Source: Lachnospiraceae bacterium (GTDB lineage Bacteria; Bacillota; Clostridia; Lachnospirales; Lachnospiraceae). Taken from it: a stretch of 64,000 nucleotides of DNA. Below are positions 1 through 8,052 of the stretch, in pieces (within the stretch, counting starts at the first letter, position 1; each line of letters starts with the position of its first letter). The notes beneath the pieces are model-generated. The model had not been told where the DNA came from, made no database searches, and saw only the letters and a program-made list of their open reading frames with translations. Where the stretch lies: NCBI GenBank assembly GCA_022793065.1, contig JAAWCE010000014.1:1-64000 (forward strand), written 5' to 3'. The position numbers were made by a program, and so were the translations under genes.

Positions 1-69
1 ATTCTAAGCTAATGAAGCCTCTTATGGCATATATACTGTAAAATATTAAATTTTCAAGGTTCATGTGGA

Positions 70-101
70 GGTTCAAACATAGAAAACACTATGTTTTGAC
101 C
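70..101 (-). terminator. Hairpin downstream of the CSCS permease gene
   Basis: An inverted repeat lies just past the permease stop codon. The arms GGTTCAAACATAG (70-82) and CTATGTTTTGACC (89-101) can pair around a six-base loop. No good T-run follows on the minus strand, so this is either a weak terminator or a 3'-end stabilising hairpin. Bases 1-69 hold nothing I can name. Confidence 0.3.
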
Positions 102-107
102 CCAGCA

Positions 108-1103
108 TCATAAAAATTGAATTATATTAAACAGGTATCCCACAAAGATAATGCCTATGATACAGATGCCCGCAAACAAAGCCAAAAGTTTCGGTTTTAC
201 CGCTTTTCGGAGCATAATCATGGACGGTAAACTTAACGTGGTCACAGCCATCATAAAAGCCAAAATGGTGCCTAACTGTGCGCCCTTGTAAAGCAGGGCC
301 TCCGCCACGGGAATCGTGCCGAAAATATCGGCATACATAGGAACACCTACCAGTGCAGCAAGCACAACGCCAAACGGATTGTTGCCGCCCAACACAGCTT
401 CGATCCACCCCTCCGGTATCCAGTTATGAATGACTGCGCCAATGCCCACACCAACCAAAATATATGGAAATACTTTCTTAAAAGTAGATACAACTTGTTC
501 TTTTGCAAATTGAACCCGTTCCCGTACTGTCAATGCAGGAGTTTCTATGTCCACACCCCCGGCTTTGCGAATAAACGCTTCTACATACGGCTCCATGTGC
601 AATTTTTCAATCAAAGCGCCGCCCAAAACCGCAATCACCAGCCCCACCGCCACATACACAATAGCGACTTTCACACCGAAAATGCTCATTAGGAGAATAA
701 GGCTTCCCAAATCCACCATAGGAGATGAAATCAGAAAAGAGAATGTAACTCCCAGCGGCAGCCCCGCACTGGTGAAACCGATAAACAAAGGAATGGAGGA
801 ACAAGAACAGAACGGCGTCACAGTCCCCAGCAAGGCAGAAATGACATTTGCACCCACACCGTGGAACCGGCCTAATATCCGTTTGCTTCGCTCCGGCGGA
901 AAGTAACTTTGAATGTAGGAAATGATGAAAATCAAAAGGCAAAGCAGAATGGTGATTTTCAGCACGTCATAGAGAAAAAAACGGACACTTCCTCCTACAA
1001 GTTTTTCTATGTCCAGCCCCAGCATAGAAAGCCCTTTGCCAATCAGTTCATTCAACCACTTCATGCCTAAAACCTGGTCTTGTATAAATTGCCATACGCC
1101 CAT
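108..1103 (-). CDS. Permease of the ArsP/YraQ (UPF0718, DUF318) family
   Basis: A 331-residue polytopic membrane protein with about eight hydrophobic segments. The family signature is TPFCSCSSIPLFIGF around residues 96-110, with the paired cysteines at 99-102 in the first half. Members include the ArsP organoarsenical exporter and uncharacterised thiol-rich permeases that likely export a soft metal or metalloid. The gene follows an ArsR-type repressor by 90 bp on the same strand, so it is probably induced by the ligand that repressor senses. The start ATG at 1103 has AGGG about 7 nt upstream. The substrate (arsenical, other metalloid or metal) cannot be decided from sequence. The family call is secure, the substrate is not. 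Confidence 0.85.
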   Translation of the reverse strand: MGVWQFIQDQVLGMKWLNELIGKGLSMLGLDIEKLVGGSVRFFLYDVLKITILLCLLIFIISYIQSYFPPERSKRILGRFHGVGANVISALLGTVTPFCSCSSIPLFIGFTSAGLPLGVTFSFLISSPMVDLGSLILLMSIFGVKVAIVYVAVGLVIAVLGGALIEKLHMEPYVEAFIRKAGGVDIETPALTVRERVQFAKEQVVSTFKKVFPYILVGVGIGAVIHNWIPEGWIEAVLGGNNPFGVVLAALVGVPMYADIFGTIPVAEALLYKGAQLGTILAFMMAVTTLSLPSMIMLRKAVKPKLLALFAGICIIGIIFVGYLFNIIQFL

Positions 1104-1135
1104 AGAGAACCCTCGCTTTCTATATTGAAAACATC

Positions 1136-1194
1136 ACATCAACTTTTTTTGATGTAAATTATCAAGAGAAACGCCATCTTGCTGCGATGGCGTT
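1136..1194 (-). other. Two hairpins in the arsR-permease gap
   Basis: Two inverted repeats fill the 90-bp gap. AACGCCATC (1170-1178) pairs with GATGGCGTT (1186-1194), touching the arsR stop codon. ACATCAA (1136-1142) pairs with TTGATGT (1149-1155). They could act as a partial terminator or RNA-processing signal that sets the ratio of regulator to permease. No clean T-run follows either stem. Confidence 0.35.
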
Positions 1195-1508
1195 TATTTA
1201 TCACATAAAACACATTCACTCGCTTGGTCCGCATCCGGTGTAGTAATAGCCAACAACAACTTCACCGCTTTATCCCTTCCAGCCTGGCTTAAACGATAAT
1301 GTGTCCATTTGCCCTCCTGCCGACTGACTACAATCCCAGAATCACATAAAATTTTCATGTGATAGGATAAACCTGATTGTGTTAAGTCCATCGGTTCCTG
1401 CAAAACACAGGCGCACTTTTCCCCGCTGCGTAATTGTTCCAGAATGGCAAGCCGTTTGGGATCACACAGGGCTTTGAATACCTTTGCACTTTTTTCATAT
1501 GACTCCAC
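1194..1508 (-). CDS. ArsR/SmtB-family metalloregulator
   Basis: A 104-residue winged-helix repressor. The N-terminus (FKALCDPKRLAILEQL) and the recognition-helix region (LTQSGLSYHMKIL) are typical of ArsR. The metal-binding loop has a CxC pair, EKCACVLQE (C32, C34), comparable to the ELCVCDL box of ArsR and CadC. Further cysteines at the extreme C-terminus (C99, C102) could contribute a second or composite thiolate site. The start is GTG at 1508 with GAGGTG a few bases upstream. It heads a two-gene unit with the CSCS permease and probably represses its own promoter until it binds As(III), Sb(III) or a similar thiophilic ion. Specificity is inference. Confidence 0.88.
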   Translation of the reverse strand: MESYEKSAKVFKALCDPKRLAILEQLRSGEKCACVLQEPMDLTQSGLSYHMKILCDSGIVVSRQEGKWTHYRLSQAGRDKAVKLLLAITTPDADQASECVLCDK

Positions 1509-1521
1509 ACTTTCACCTCAA

Positions 1522-1572
1522 ATCAAAAATCATTGATATGAATAGTATATGCAGCCTTACCACATTTGTCAA
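1522..1572 (-). promoter_or_regulatory. arsR promoter with candidate ArsR operator
   Basis: On the minus strand, -35 TTGACA (1567-1572) and -10 TATACT (1544-1549) are separated by 17 bp. Just downstream of the -10 is a perfect inverted repeat, ATCAA-N6-TTGAT (1522-1537), in the position expected for an autorepressing ArsR-type operator. Confidence 0.6.
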
Positions 1573-1627
1573 TAACTCTCTATAAATTTTTTGAAACTTC
1601 TATTTCTCCAATGGATCGTGTATAGCG

Positions 1628-4066
1628 TTACATTGCCTTTTCCTTTGTCAGCTTTCTCATATCCACATCCAGGGATTTACTTTCATGATAAGGCCGAACC
1701 AACAGATAGCAGAACGCTGCAATCAGGCAAATTGCCACGATGGTACCGAAAACATTCCCATATCCCCCAAAAAGACTTCCCAATTGATAAATAATCAACG
1801 ACACCACATAGGCAAATCCACATTGATATCCAATGGCAAACCAGGTCCACTTTGCACTGTTCATCTCTCTCTTGATGGCACCGATTGCCGCAAAACAGGG
1901 GGCGCAAAGCAAGTTAAACGCAAGAAAGGCATATGCAGCCGATTTGGTCATGGCTGCAAAATCCAATACCCCGAATACCCCCACCACTTCTTCCTTCGCA
2001 ACCAATCCCATAATGGTAGCAATGGCTGCGGCAGCATCATCAAACCCCAACGGCCGAAATATCCACTTGATACCGTTTCCAACAACTCCGAGTATGCTGT
2101 CCGAAAGTTCCAATTCTGTACTGAACCCAAATCCGCTATCCACCCTGCCAAAACAGGAACCGGCCCATATGACTATGGAAGAAAGCAAGATAATGGTACC
2201 GGCCTTTTTGATAAACGACCATCCTCTCTCCCACATGCTCCTGAACACATTGCCTAAGGTAGGCCAGTGATATGCGGGCAGTTCCATCACAAACGGTGCC
2301 GGCTCTCCGGCAAACATTCTGGTCTTCTTCAAAATAATACCCGAAATCACAATTGCCGCCACCCCCAGAAAATATGCGCTCACCGCCACGAGTCCGGAGC
2401 CGCCGAACAATGCCGTGGAAATCAATGCGATAATGGGCAGCTTTGCGCCGCAGGGAATAAATGTAGTGGTCATAATGGTCATCTTTCGATCCCTGTCATT
2501 TTCAATGGTCCTGGACGCCATAATACCTGGCACACCACAACCGCTCCCAATCAGCATAGGGATAAAAGACTTGCCCGAAAGACCAAACTTGCGGAAAATT
2601 CTATCCATAATAAACGCAACTCTGGCCATATAGCCGCACGCCTCCAGAAACGCCAGAAAGATAAATAACACCAACATCTGCGGCACAAAGCCCAGCACGG
2701 CTCCCACGCCGCCTACAATACCGTCAAGAATAAGACTTTGCAGCCATTGGGAACACCCCGCCGCCTCTAAGCCATTTTCCAAAAGAACAGGAATACCGGG
2801 TATCCATATGCCATACTCCGCCGCATCCGGCGCTTCTTCCAAAAGAGGGTCTACCATTCCTGAAATATCATATCCCGCTTCCAAAAGAGCCGTCCCGTAA
2901 GAACTGTACGCTTCTTCAAAAGCACTGAAATCCTCCGCTTCCATGGCGTCAAGAATCTTATCCGCGCCAATGACACAAACGTCCGCAGCCGCCAAAACCC
3001 TTGCCTTTACTTCTTCCGTGAACAAGATTTGCGCCCCATATTCTCCACAAGCCTCTTCATACGCGGAACCGCCAATGCCCAATAAATGCCATCCATCCCC
3101 AAACACCCCGTCATTGGCCCAGTCCGTGGCAATGGTTCCCACAGTTGTAACGGAAATATAATACACTATAAACATCACCGCTGCAAAAATTGGCAGCGCC
3201 GCCCATCTGTTGGTCACAACACGATCAATTCTGTCGGAAGTCGTAAGCCTCTCCTTCCTGTTTTTCCCCTGGTTTGCAGTATAACATTCCCCCATAACAG
3301 AAGTGATATATTCATACCTCTCATTGGTGATAACACTTTCCACATCATCGTCAAAGGCATCTTCCAACGCTTTGATTTCCTTAGATACATCGGGCACTTT
3401 ATTCATCAGGGCAGCAATCTTATCATCTTTTTCCAGAAGTTTCACGGCAAAAAATCTCTTCTGACCTTCCGGTATACATTTTTCCAGCTTTGCCTCTACT
3501 TCCCCCATAACCGCTTCCACCTTTTCGGAGAATTTATGCACCCTGGTACTGCCCGCTGCTTTTTCCGCCAATACCAATGCCCTGTTTACGGCCTCCTCCA
3601 GTCCAATCCCTTTCAAAGCAGAAATCTCCACAACTTCACAGCCAAGTTTCTCTGCCAACTGATCGGTATGTATTTTTGCGCCTGTTTTACTCACAATGTC
3701 CATCATATTAATTGCCATAACCACCGGAATATCAAGCTCCATGATCTGCGTTGACAGATACAGGTTTCTTTCAATATTCGTGCCGTCCACAATATTAATG
3801 ATAACGTCCGGTCTCTCATGAATGAGATAATTTCTCGCAACTACCTCTTCTAACGTATAGGGGGACAGCGAATAGATGCCGGGCAAATCCATAATCACGA
3901 CTTCCTGAGATTCCCCGTTCAAAAAAGTTTTTTTCAGCTTTCCCTCCTTCTTCTCCACAGTCACCCCCGGCCAGTTTCCCACAAATTGATTAGAACCGGT
4001 CAGAGCGTTAAATAATGTTGTTTTACCGCAATTAGGATTACCTGCCAACGCAATTTTTACAGACAT
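1628..4066 (-). CDS. feoB: Ferrous iron transport protein B (FeoB)
   Basis: FeoB imports Fe2+ across the cytoplasmic membrane. The protein has 812 residues. Its N-terminal G domain shows G1 GNPNCGKTT (about residues 9-17), G3 DLPGIYSL and G4 NMMD, then a helical GDI-like domain. The membrane half has two Gate segments, one containing the motif GCGVPGIMASR. ATG at 4066 is chosen because GGAGGGG sits 4 nt upstream and MSVKIALAGNPNCGKT matches FeoB N-termini. The reading frame is open for 21 more codons but has no better ribosome site there. A large soluble loop around residues 320-430 separates the first membrane helix from the Gate domain, as in many clostridial FeoBs. Two feoA genes lie upstream on the same strand. 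Confidence 0.97.
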   Translation of the reverse strand: MSVKIALAGNPNCGKTTLFNALTGSNQFVGNWPGVTVEKKEGKLKKTFLNGESQEVVIMDLPGIYSLSPYTLEEVVARNYLIHERPDVIINIVDGTNIERNLYLSTQIMELDIPVVMAINMMDIVSKTGAKIHTDQLAEKLGCEVVEISALKGIGLEEAVNRALVLAEKAAGSTRVHKFSEKVEAVMGEVEAKLEKCIPEGQKRFFAVKLLEKDDKIAALMNKVPDVSKEIKALEDAFDDDVESVITNERYEYITSVMGECYTANQGKNRKERLTTSDRIDRVVTNRWAALPIFAAVMFIVYYISVTTVGTIATDWANDGVFGDGWHLLGIGGSAYEEACGEYGAQILFTEEVKARVLAAADVCVIGADKILDAMEAEDFSAFEEAYSSYGTALLEAGYDISGMVDPLLEEAPDAAEYGIWIPGIPVLLENGLEAAGCSQWLQSLILDGIVGGVGAVLGFVPQMLVLFIFLAFLEACGYMARVAFIMDRIFRKFGLSGKSFIPMLIGSGCGVPGIMASRTIENDRDRKMTIMTTTFIPCGAKLPIIALISTALFGGSGLVAVSAYFLGVAAIVISGIILKKTRMFAGEPAPFVMELPAYHWPTLGNVFRSMWERGWSFIKKAGTIILLSSIVIWAGSCFGRVDSGFGFSTELELSDSILGVVGNGIKWIFRPLGFDDAAAAIATIMGLVAKEEVVGVFGVLDFAAMTKSAAYAFLAFNLLCAPCFAAIGAIKREMNSAKWTWFAIGYQCGFAYVVSLIIYQLGSLFGGYGNVFGTIVAICLIAAFCYLLVRPYHESKSLDVDMRKLTKEKAM

Positions 4067-4142
4067 TTTACCCCTCCTTCTTTCTCCATTGATCTGTTTT
4101 TCTATCGTATGTTGTCCGCTTGTTCGCATTTTCTATTATTTA

Positions 4143-4156
4143 TTAGTTTTAACTAA
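4143..4156 (-). promoter_or_regulatory. Operator-like palindrome TTAG-N6-CTAA before feoB
   Basis: A perfect 14-bp palindrome, TTAGTTTTAACTAA, lies between the second feoA and feoB. The same TTAG-N6-CTAA layout recurs at 4851-4864 in the promoter of the first feoA. A TTGACT -35-like hexamer sits just upstream on the minus strand, so feoB may have its own iron-repressed promoter. The sequence resembles DtxR/IdeR-class sites. The DtxR-like protein encoded at 8341-8700 is a candidate regulator, by inference. Confidence 0.55.
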
Positions 4157-4188
4157 CTTATAGTCAAAAATAAAGCCTGATCATCAGC

Positions 4189-4410
4189 CTATCCTACTTC
4201 AATCATTTCCGCATCCGCTTTTCTCAGAGACAATTCGTATCCTCTCACCGTCACCTCCAACGGATCTCCCAACGGCGCTACTTTCCTCACAAAAATCTCC
4301 ACCCCTTTTGTAATCCCCATGTCCATGATTCGTCTCTTTACAGGTCCTTCCCCCCACAAACGCTTCACCCTGACGGTCTGCCCACAGGCAATATCTTTTA
4401 ACGTAGTCAT
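4189..4410 (-). CDS. feoA: FeoA family protein (second copy)
   Basis: A 73-residue cytoplasmic SH3-like FeoA, which supports FeoB-mediated Fe2+ uptake. It has the typical features GQTVRVKRLWGEGPVKRRIMDMGI and the later GDPLEVTVRGYELSLRKADAEMIEV pattern, given here as motif description only. ATG at 4410 has AGGAGG 7 nt upstream. That ribosome binding site belongs to repeat family A, which fills the gap to the upstream feoA. The gene ends 122 bp before feoB, and an operator-like palindrome lies in that gap. Two FeoA proteins plus FeoB is a common clostridial arrangement. Confidence 0.93.
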   Translation of the reverse strand: MTTLKDIACGQTVRVKRLWGEGPVKRRIMDMGITKGVEIFVRKVAPLGDPLEVTVRGYELSLRKADAEMIEVG

Positions 4411-4416
4411 TTTTCA

Positions 4417-4561
4417 TCCTCCTATTCCAGTTCCTGTCTCTACACTACAGCGCCCCTTTAGGGGAAGAAAATTTCATCTGCAAAGTTCGCAGCTAAAATT
4501 CCCTTCCGGGCGCCTTCGTTCCGAGACTGTTTTTAATACCCTCTTGACATTTCTTAGCTGG
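4417..4561 (-). repeat. Dispersed intergenic repeat family A, copy 1
   Basis: A 145-bp element between the two feoA genes with a second copy at 61904-62048 in the same orientation relative to transcription. By eye the two copies are roughly 85-90% identical and have the same length. On the minus strand it contains, in order, CTAAGAA, CAGTCTCGGAACGAAGGCGC, a CTGC-N7-GCAG stem, CCCCTAAAGGGGCGC and finally the AGGAGG of the downstream gene. The stem CCCC-TAAA-GGGG is conspicuous. It has no open reading frame and no obvious terminal inverted repeats. It looks like a structured RNA leader or a MITE-like element that supplies a ribosome binding site. Confidence 0.8.
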
Positions 4562-4572
4562 CTATTTTCCAT

Positions 4573-4782
4573 TTATACCATAATCCTGTTAGCCATATCT
4601 TTGCCGATAGCCACTCTGGATTCCTTTACATTGACAATCATATTTCCTCCTGTTTTTGATATAACCGTCACAACACCACCTGCCACAAATCCCAGATTTT
4701 CCAGAAATTTCCTGGTTTCTTCTCTGCCCCCCACTTTCTTAATAATATTACGTTCCCCCATTTGAGCCATTGACAGCGGCAT
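4573..4782 (-). CDS. feoA: FeoA family protein (first copy)
   Basis: A 69-residue FeoA-like SH3 protein, first gene of the feo cluster. Recognisable features are MGERNIIKKVGG and the C-terminal VKESRVAIGKDMANRI. In-frame ATGs occur at 4788 and 4782. AGGAGG is 2 nt from the first and 8 nt from the second, so 4782 is preferred. It is separated from the next feoA by the family A repeat. The promoter upstream carries a TTAG-N6-CTAA palindrome and a Fur-like box. Confidence 0.9.
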   Translation of the reverse strand: MPLSMAQMGERNIIKKVGGREETRKFLENLGFVAGGVVTVISKTGGNMIVNVKESRVAIGKDMANRIMV

Positions 4783-4826
4783 ATCCATATCCTCCTCTCA
4801 GTCACAACAATCAATATTATCTATTT

Positions 4827-4881
4827 GAGAATGATTATCATTTCATATTGTTAGTATATCCTAACTTAAATCAGATGTCAA
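4827..4881 (-). promoter_or_regulatory. Iron-regulated feo promoter (DtxR-type operator and Fur-like box)
   Basis: Minus-strand promoter with -35 TTGACA (4876-4881), a 17-bp spacer and -10 TATACT (4853-4858). The palindrome GTTAGTATATCCTAAC (4850-4865) covers the -10 and has the same TTAG-N6-CTAA core as the site at 4143. Immediately downstream is GAGAATGATTATCATTTCA (4827-4845), whose AATGAT-T-ATCATT core is a perfect inverted repeat and matches the Fur box core. Two iron-repressor classes may therefore act here. Confidence 0.7.
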
Positions 4882-4967
4882 TAACTAATGTAAAATTTTT
4901 CTATTATTTTTCCCACTCTTTTCCGCCTCTATATTTCTTTACAGTTCCCCAATCCGGCGTCTGCCTG

Positions 4968-5330
4968 TTACATTGGTGTTCCTACTTCTATCAGATTACC
5001 GTCCAAATCATAAAAACGAATTACTTTTTGCCCCCAACCATGGGTCATAAGCCCAGTAACATATTGGATTGAGGGATATAATTTTTCCAGTTTGGCAATA
5101 AACCCTTCTATATCTCGTTCTTCAAAATACAATTCGCAAGAATGATTCTCAGGAATAATATCCCTTCCCAGAAATTTCTTCCAAATTTTCTCATCCTGAA
5201 GCACAAGACCTTCCGTTAGAATCATATTGCCGTCATTGTCAAGAACCATGTCAAGACCAAACAAGTCATGATAAAACTGTCTCGATGCTTCCATATCTTT
5301 CACTACAATCAAAACATTCTTTAATTTCAT
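4968..5330 (-). CDS. VOC (glyoxalase/bleomycin-resistance fold) family protein
   Basis: A 120-residue single-module VOC protein. The N-terminus LKNVLIVVKDMEASRQFYHDLFGL and C-terminal FYDLDGNLIEVGTPM are hallmarks of the fold (motif description). Candidate metal ligands are the glutamate of LIEVG and a histidine or glutamate in the middle strands. The reaction is unknown; members include lactoylglutathione lyases, dioxygenases and drug-binding proteins. ATG at 5330 is preceded by a GGGGGG ribosome site that belongs to repeat family B. The gene is monocistronic and divergent from the amidohydrolase. Confidence 0.85.
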   Translation of the reverse strand: MKLKNVLIVVKDMEASRQFYHDLFGLDMVLDNDGNMILTEGLVLQDEKIWKKFLGRDIIPENHSCELYFEERDIEGFIAKLEKLYPSIQYVTGLMTHGWGQKVIRFYDLDGNLIEVGTPM

Positions 5331-5394
5331 TTTTATCCCCCCTGTGCGCTTAAAGAGGGGTGTTTACACACCCTCTTGCGCACATACCAATCAG
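5328..5394 (-). repeat. Dispersed intergenic repeat family B, copy 1
   Basis: A 67-bp element that starts exactly at the start codon of the VOC gene and extends upstream. Aligned to the copy at 25935-26001 it differs at only four positions by my count. On the minus strand it folds as nested stems: GTGCGC with GCGCAC outside and GAGGGTGT with ACACCCCTC inside, around GTAA. The poly-G Shine-Dalgarno and the start codon follow directly. Confidence 0.8.
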
Positions 5395-5399
5395 AATTA

Positions 5400-5428
5400 T
5401 TGACAATAAAATCATATTATTGGATATT
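5400..5428 (+). promoter_or_regulatory. Candidate promoter of the amidohydrolase gene
   Basis: TTGACA (5400-5405) and GATATT (5423-5428) are 17 bp apart on the plus strand, about 120 bp before the amidohydrolase start. The region is AT-rich, so chance matches are possible. Confidence 0.4.
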
Positions 5429-5548
5429 ATTGTATAAAAGTTCACTTACAAACTGTTCCCGTCCGGGCTTGCATATGCACCCAAAAAAGGGTAATATATT
5501 AAACATATCTTTGAGATACCATATTAAAAAGGATAAGAGGAAGAAATT

Positions 5549-6421
5549 ATGATTATAGACTTTCATACACATTCATTTCCTGAAGAACTTGCAGAACGAG
5601 CAGTCAGTAAGCTGGCCCAAAGCGCCAGAGCCAAAAACTATCTAAACGGCACCCTGGGCGCATTGCGTAATTCCATGAAGGAAGCCGGTGTGGATTATTC
5701 GGTGCTGCTCCCTGTGGTGACAAAACCCACACAGCAGCATGAAATCAACAGACTTGCACTGGAAATCAATTCCCATACCAAAGAAACGGGGTTGATCTCT
5801 TTTGGAGGAATCCATCCTGACAATGAAGATTATCGGCAAATCATCCGCCACTGCGCCGGCAACGGCATAAAGGGAATCAAACTGCACCCTATTTTCCAAC
5901 AAACCTATCTGGATGATATCCGCTATTTGCGGATTATTGAATGTGCCTGTGAAAACGACCTTGTTATTCTGGTTCATGCCGGATATGATATCAGCTATCC
6001 CGTCAGGGCTTACGCTTCCGCCTCGCACATTGCCTCCGTCCTGGATCGGATAAAACCGAAAAAATTTGTACTCGCCCATATGGGCGGATGGCTTTGCTGG
6101 GAAGAAACGGAACAGTATATTATCGGGAGAGATGTGTGGCTGGATACCTCCTTCTCTCTTCTGCCCATTGCCCCAGCCCCAGGCACCCATAGAAATCCCA
6201 AAGAAAATCCGCCCCTTTCCGCCAATCGCTTTCTGCGCATGGTGCGAAGACACGGCGCCAACCGCATCCTCTTTGGGACGGACAGCCCCTGGAGCGCCCA
6301 GGGGGACTATATTCATACTTTGCAAAACTCCGGCCTGACAGCAGAAGAACTGTCCGCCATTCTTGGAGACAACGGCGCGGCGCTTTTGCACCTTCCACAG
6401 AAAAAACCTTCTAAGGCTTAA
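5549..6421 (+). CDS. Amidohydrolase-family (TIM-barrel metal hydrolase) protein
   Basis: A 290-residue cytoplasmic metal-dependent hydrolase of the amidohydrolase_2 type. The N-terminal metal motif is DFHTHSFPEE (HxH at residues 5-7). Later family motifs are ILVHAGY, VLAHMGG and the C-terminal FGTDSPW, which supplies the catalytic aspartate. The substrate cannot be predicted; relatives include decarboxylases (ACMSD-like) and TatD-like hydrolases. ATG at 5549 has AGAGGAAG upstream. The stop codon shares the TTAA tetranucleotide at 6418-6421 with the stop of the convergent acyl-CoA ligase gene. Confidence 0.88.
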   Translation: MIIDFHTHSFPEELAERAVSKLAQSARAKNYLNGTLGALRNSMKEAGVDYSVLLPVVTKPTQQHEINRLALEINSHTKETGLISFGGIHPDNEDYRQIIRHCAGNGIKGIKLHPIFQQTYLDDIRYLRIIECACENDLVILVHAGYDISYPVRAYASASHIASVLDRIKPKKFVLAHMGGWLCWEETEQYIIGRDVWLDTSFSLLPIAPAPGTHRNPKENPPLSANRFLRMVRRHGANRILFGTDSPWSAQGDYIHTLQNSGLTAEELSAILGDNGAALLHLPQKKPSKA

Positions 6422-8052
6422 CCCATATTTTCCTTTTCCACCAGACGGTCCGCCCCATACATTTTGCGGAGCCTGGGCTTCTCAATTTTGCCCGTGGCAT
6501 TCCTGGGGATATCACTGAAAATGATTTCCCTGGGACGTTTGTATCTGGGCAACCCCATGCAGAATTCTTCGATTTCTTCTCTGCTGCATGTCATGCCTTC
6601 CTTAATCTCAATCACGGCCGCTGTCTTTTCTCCCAAACGCCTGTCAGGCAGACCAATAACCGCCGCATCCTTTATCTTTTCATGCCGCCTTAGAAAATCT
6701 TCAATCTGAACCGGATAAATATTCTCGCCTCCGCTGACAATTACATCCTTTTTCCGGTCCACCAGGAAATAGAATCCATCCTCATCCTGCATGGCCATAT
6801 CTCCCGTGTACAGCCAGCCGTTTTTAATGGTCTCCGCCGTGGCCTCTTCGTTTCGGTAATAACAGGTCATGACGCCGGGTCCCTTGACACAAAGCTCTCC
6901 CACTTCTCCCTGTGCCACTTCTTTATCGGTTTCGTCCACAATCTTACATTCCCAACCATACCCAGGGATTCCGATAGCGCCTACTTTATGAATATTATCC
7001 AATCCCAAATGCACACACCCCGGTCCTGTGGACTCAGATAGTCCGTAATTGGTATCATAATCATGCTTAGGGAAATACCCCTTCCATCTCTTAATCAGGG
7101 AAGGCGGCACGGGCTGCGCCCCAATGTGCATCAGACGCCATCCGTCCAAATCATAATCCGCCAGCTTTAATTCTCCCCTGTCCAAAGCGTCCAAAATATC
7201 TTGCGCCCAGGGCACCAGAAGCCATACGATGGTACAGTGTTCCTTTGAAACTGTGGAAAGTATTGTCTCCGGCTTGGTTCCTTTTAACAGTACCGCCCTG
7301 CTGCCAGCCACCAGACTGCCCATCCAATGGAATTTTGCCCCCGTATGATACAAGGGCGGAATACAGAGAAACGTATCCTCCCTGGTTGTCCTGTGATGCT
7401 TCTGCTCCATCTGTGCCGCCTGGGTAAGACTTTGATGTTTATGTAAAATTGCTTTTGGAAAACCTGTGGTTCCCGAAGAAAAGTAAATAGCGCCATAGTC
7501 CTCTTCCGTAATCTCCACTCCCGGTGCCTGGCTGGAACAATCGGCCACCAATTCATGATAACTCTCCCCAAAGCTGGGACAATTATCTCCCACATAGATC
7601 AGCAAACGTCCTTTTGACAGCCTGTCACAGATTGCCTCAATACGCCCGATAAATGCCGGCCCAAATACAACCATATCCACCTGAGCAAGCTCGGCGCAGT
7701 ACAAAATTTCATCTGCGTCATATCGAAAATTAAACGGCACTGCAATAGCGCCGCTTTTCAGCACTCCAAAATAAATGGGCAGCCATTCCAGGCAGTTATA
7801 CATCAGTATGGCCACCTTATCACCCTTCTTAATTCCCCGCCCAATGAGCATATTGGCAACACGATTTGCCTTTTCGTTGAAAACTCCCCAGGTAATCTCT
7901 CTGCGGTAGGGCTGAAAGCTGTCCGCCTGTATCAACTCATATTCTTTCCATGTAGTCCTTCGGGTATCCTTTTCCTCCGGATTCAGCTCCACCAGAGCAA
8001 TTTCATCCGGGTATAACCTGGCATTCCTGTCCAGAAAATCCATAACTGGCAT
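6418..8052 (-). CDS. AMP-dependent acyl-CoA synthetase/ligase
   Basis: A 544-residue class I adenylate-forming enzyme that activates a carboxylic acid with ATP and transfers it to CoA. The P-loop is YFSSGTTGFPKAILHK, A5 is YGLSESTGPG, A7 is WLYTGDMA and the catalytic lysine lies in the C-terminal NATGKIEKPRL. Length and organisation fit medium/long-chain fatty acyl-CoA or o-succinylbenzoate-type ligases; the substrate is not resolved. The start ATG at 8052 has AAAGGA about 12 nt upstream; an alternative ATG three codons in is possible. It is convergent with the amidohydrolase and not in an evident operon. Confidence 0.93.
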   Translation of the reverse strand: MPVMDFLDRNARLYPDEIALVELNPEEKDTRRTTWKEYELIQADSFQPYRREITWGVFNEKANRVANMLIGRGIKKGDKVAILMYNCLEWLPIYFGVLKSGAIAVPFNFRYDADEILYCAELAQVDMVVFGPAFIGRIEAICDRLSKGRLLIYVGDNCPSFGESYHELVADCSSQAPGVEITEEDYGAIYFSSGTTGFPKAILHKHQSLTQAAQMEQKHHRTTREDTFLCIPPLYHTGAKFHWMGSLVAGSRAVLLKGTKPETILSTVSKEHCTIVWLLVPWAQDILDALDRGELKLADYDLDGWRLMHIGAQPVPPSLIKRWKGYFPKHDYDTNYGLSESTGPGCVHLGLDNIHKVGAIGIPGYGWECKIVDETDKEVAQGEVGELCVKGPGVMTCYYRNEEATAETIKNGWLYTGDMAMQDEDGFYFLVDRKKDVIVSGGENIYPVQIEDFLRRHEKIKDAAVIGLPDRRLGEKTAAVIEIKEGMTCSREEIEEFCMGLPRYKRPREIIFSDIPRNATGKIEKPRLRKMYGADRLVEKENMG

